This document shows positions 60,784-64,000 of a stretch of 64,000 nucleotides of DNA, in pieces (the stretch's first letter is position 1; every line of letters begins with the position of its first letter). Source of the stretch: Chinchilla lanigera. Taxonomy: Eukaryota; Chordata; Mammalia; Rodentia; Chinchillidae. Location: NCBI RefSeq assembly GCF_000276665.1, contig NW_004955446.1, positions 7,315,835 through 7,379,834 on the forward strand, in the 5' to 3' direction. The position numbers and the translations under genes are program-made. The notes beneath the pieces were generated by a model that made no database searches, was not told where the DNA came from, and saw only the letters and a list, made by a program, of their open reading frames with translations.

Positions 60784-62314
60784 TTTATTTCTATTATACT
60801 TCTTTTTCCAAGAGCTTTTTGTTAAATTTTTCTTCTCTCATGTAGTATTATGTTCTTGTTCAATGATTTCAAAATCTCTTATCTCTGAAAATAGTAGTTG
60901 TCTTAAGTCTTTAAGTTGCCTTTGCCTATTTATGTGTGTAGCTTTCTGTTTTTATATTCTCCTGTGATGTTGGATATTGACATAAATCTGGCAGCTTTGG
61001 TGCCATAGATGAGACTTGTCAACTCAGTTTCACTGAATAGTAATCTAATTGAGATTTTAGGTCCTTCTTCTTGGCAGGTCAGAATCCCCAGAGAAATATC
61101 TTCTAATACCCTGCCTGGAGCATAAAGGCCTGTTTGTCTTTGTTCCTGGATCCTAGTAGGGAAAAAATAAGTCTAGAGGTCTCATTTTCAGTATGCATGT
61201 ATTCATTTAATTCCTCTGTTTTTAGAATGGTACTTCTTTCCTTAAATTTGTCCGGAAAAGTCTGGACTATTTTCTCTTTCCCAAGAATAAACATCCAGTT
61301 TTCAACTAAATAGAGAAGAAATTGCCTGGTTGTACACTATCACAAAGGAAATTGAACAGCATCTTTTTCTTCTTTTCATATTTAACACTGACGTAAGGCT
61401 ATGTTAATGATTTATGTTCAAATTTTATCAATTACTTCAAGGATGTCCCTTATAGCAAAGTTTTTTTTGCCCCATTCTGGAATCATATGTTACATTTAGT
61501 TCTCATATTTATCAGTCTTTCTTAGCTGTTCATGCTTTTTTTTTTCAGTTGTTCATGATACTAACATAACTGGTTTTATGTTTTATGAAATGTCTTACAA
61601 TTTAGATTTTCTGGTTGTTTTCTCATGATTATATAAGGATTATGCATTTTTTTAAAGAATACTAAATTATTTTCAGTTCCTCAAACAAGGAGGCACATAT
61701 AATGTCCAGTTTGTTCTATTTTGTTAAAATTTTTGACCATCTGGTTAGTAAGTAATCTATAAGGATATACCTTGAGACTGTATAAATGGGCTGCTACCCA
61801 AAAGAATATGAACTAATGGTTTGAGTATACATTGATGATTTTCCCTGGAATCAATTATTACTTTGGTAGTAAAAAAATGTTGATTTTCCAACTCATGACC
61901 TCATATTTGCTGGTTGAAATCTAATTGCTCTTAAAAAGATTTTCACCCAGGTCATGGTTTATAACATCAGTTCAACTCCTTTAAACTTTCCTGGCACTAC
62001 CAGTTACTGAGTATTTTGGGGCTTTGTGTTTCAAAGTGGGTTACTTCTGGACTTCTTCACTACAGATGAGCATTCATTATACTCACTTCTACTACAGTTC
62101 CTACCATTTGTTCATCTTCCAAAACATGGTTGGGCTTTGCCTCAATTTCCTTTGACCCTGTGGGTTTCTGTCTTTAAAAATATACTGTTACTTTCATTAG
62201 ACTTGAGAAAGAAAGCTCATGTGTTTTATCCTCCATTTTTATTTGAAAGACCACTATTTTTTCCCTGGTTTCAAACTTCACAGAAATGATATACTGTATG
62301 AAATCTTGTGGAAT

Positions 62315-62430
62315 TTTCTTTTTTTGCTCAACATTGTGCATCTGAAATTTATCTATGCTTATACACACAACTCTAGTTCATTTATTTTTAAGGAATGATG
62401 TTATATCTCAGTGTTAAATATAATGATGTT
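62315..62430 (-). repeat. Old L1M-type 3'UTR fragment (antisense)
   Basis: 'tttgctcaacattgtgcatc' and 'caactctagttcatttattt' match the antisense L1M 3'UTR order. This is the part following, in family order, the fragment at 58,010-58,275. Confidence 0.55.
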
Positions 62431-63347
62431 ATATCCTATGCTGCAATTAAAAAAAATCAGTTTCCACTACATTCCTAAAAATAACATACTAAGGTTTAAG
62501 GGGGGAATAGGGGATCTATTTTTCAAGAAGAACATATATTCCATCTTTGCAATTTAAGTCAATAGAAAAGTAAGATTATATATGCAGAATGTCAGTCTCA
62601 AGACATTTCAATTATGTAACTTATAAAACGAGCCTAATAATACCTAGCACAGAGAACTCAATGTCAGTTACTTGGAGACAACATTGAAATGAGCCTCAGG
62701 AATTCAGAAATAAGATTCCTCTCTGAATGCTAATCTGCAAGATTGACACATTATAGGTCAGAGAAAAGATATGAAATGAGTAAAACAAAAGAATAGCTAT
62801 GGGGCCAGCAACTGGGTAGAATTTACCTTATAATAATTCATTAAATGTTTCATTTTATCTTTTGGTTATTTGTATACATTTTTGAAATGGTTTTTTTCTC
62901 TTAATATGGTATAACTAGAATCTGAGAATTTAAAAGTGACTGCAGTAGAACAGTGTTTGGTGATAGGAAGAAGTAAGGTGATATTTTAATAGAAGTAGCA
63001 GTTCACTTGAGGTAGGAATGCTAGTGTGGATGAACTGAGCAGCTAAGACTCGGGAAGACACTGAAGGGAGAAGACTGTAAGTCAGGTTCTCATCTCTACC
63101 ATCAGTGTGGGAGAGTGGCCTGGATGCTGTCAAAGATAAAAATGATGACCAGGTACAGAGAAATATACTTAGATTACAAAGCTCCTCCAATTCTCTAGGG
63201 TCACAAAATGGAAGCATATTTTGGTAGTGCCCCGGGAAAGAAAGAAGTCAAATCTACCTTCTATGGGGAGTTGGAAAGTAAGCACAATTCATTCCGAGGA
63301 AAGAAGGGAGTCACTATCTTTCAGACACAGGAGAGTACACCTGAGAC

Positions 63348-63712
63348 CTGTCTTAATTACTTTGCCATTGCTGGAACAAAATACAAGTTAAGGAGGAGAC
63401 ATTCACAAATTAAAGGAGGAGAGGTTAATTTTGGGCTCACCGTTCGTAGTGGTTTCAGTCTATACTCAGTTGGTTCCAAGGTAGGGTGGCATAGCAGAGG
63501 AAAAATAATTGATAGCATGGCAGGCAGGAAGCAGAGCAGGATCAGGGGAGAACTAAGTGTATACATACCATCCCAGGCCACCTCCACAGAGACCAACCTC
63601 CTTCCACCAGGCTTCAACTCCTAACATCACCCCTAGGATCCAGTCACCTCCCCAAAGCCCCACCAATTAGTACCTGAGGCCTTGGGGGCATACCTAGATA
63701 CAAACTATAACA
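63348..63712 (-). repeat. Solo MaLR-type LTR (antisense to the 45.7 kb element)
   Basis: Read on the minus strand it starts 'tgttatagtttgtatctagg' (63,712), has 'ggtggggctttggggaggtg', 'tatagactgaaaccactacg' and ends 'gtaattaagacag' (63,348). It shares start, 'tgcctgccatg' and end motifs with the LTR pair at 45.7 and 48.0 kb, so it belongs to the same or a close subfamily. Confidence 0.85.
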
Positions 63713-63817
63713 ATACAAAGCAAAGTCTCTTAAGAAAATATCAATTATGAATGGTCATGTGCTAACAAAGAAATAGAAATTGCTGATCTCTAATAAAGAG
63801 AGTCAGGAGGAAAGAAA

Positions 63818-63819
<2 letters not shown>

Positions 63820-63863
<44 letters not shown>
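63820..63863. repeat. (GT)n microsatellite, about 22 units
   Basis: Uninterrupted alternating GT over 44 bases. Confidence 0.97.
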
Positions 63864-63866
<3 letters not shown>

Positions 63867-64000
63867 AGGGAAAGTATAGAGAAGAAAAGAACTTTGTGAT
63901 TAATAGGAGGAAACATGAGATGGCTCTTTTTGGACAATCCAGAATGATAAGAATGGGTGTCACAGATGAGGAATGACTCAAGTCTCTTTGTTCTAATTGG

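Larger units (their letters stand above)
29960..64000 (-). other. NDUFAF2: Intron 3 of NDUFAF2 (inferred), about 34 kb visible
   Basis: Upstream of the exon 4 acceptor no peptide resembling the preceding NDUFAF2 exon was found by eye on the minus strand. The human gene is about 200 kb with very long introns, so this span is best read as intron. Stretches not listed separately (for example 30,131-31,560, 37,340-39,370, 52,720-54,430 and 60,790-62,310) are AT-rich and hold no feature I can support. Confidence 0.65.

Noticed and set aside
63208..63624. 138-codon plus-strand ORF near the window end
   Set aside because: Most of it overlaps the antisense MaLR LTR at 63,348-63,712 and there is no protein-like domain.

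Overview
This is a mammalian nuclear window from a draft assembly, with one 100-base N gap at 368-467. The SINEs point to a rodent. There are many tRNA-derived ID elements, several still carrying intact target-site duplications, and many 7SL-derived B1 elements with the rodent-type internal duplication. ID/B1 composites resembling B4 and several rodent-style MaLR LTRs are also present. The ID consensus does not look like the murine one I know. A non-murid rodent such as a beaver-like lineage is possible, but I cannot fix the species.

Layout. Positions 1-20,830 are AT-rich intergenic DNA holding old repeats. These include an L1 reverse-transcriptase fragment, SINEs, MER5A/MIR/L2-like fossils, a MaLR LTR piece, and a decayed ERV-L-type pol region on the minus strand at about 12.9-14.8 kb. 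A CpG island at 20.83-21.59 kb is the promoter of SMIM15, which runs on the plus strand: non-coding first exon, about 2.2 kb intron, complete 74-codon CDS at 23,584-23,808, and a long 3'UTR ending near 25.37 kb. About 4.3 kb further on, the last exon of NDUFAF2 lies on the minus strand (CDS 29,708-29,959). The two genes therefore converge tail to tail, as I recall for human 5q12.1. From 29,960 to the window end I see no further exon. By synteny this is intron 3 of NDUFAF2.

The intron is dominated by transposable elements. The main structure is a degraded, nearly full-length L1 (about 42.0-51.07 kb). It is split by a 2.8 kb MaLR provirus-like element with two recognisable LTRs, and that element was itself invaded by an ID and a B1. 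Other contents are an L1/HAL1 ORF1-like piece, solo MaLR LTRs, L2/MIR/L1M fragments, hAT fossils and microsatellites.

Gene content is small: SMIM15 encodes a tiny single-pass membrane protein of unclear function, and NDUFAF2 encodes a mitochondrial complex I assembly factor. I see no evidence of shared regulation. There is no CRISPR, operon or tRNA gene, and no sign of a novel multi-gene system. The least explained signal is a pair of nearly identical 105-base inverted segments (55,224-55,328 and 57,102-57,206) of unknown origin.
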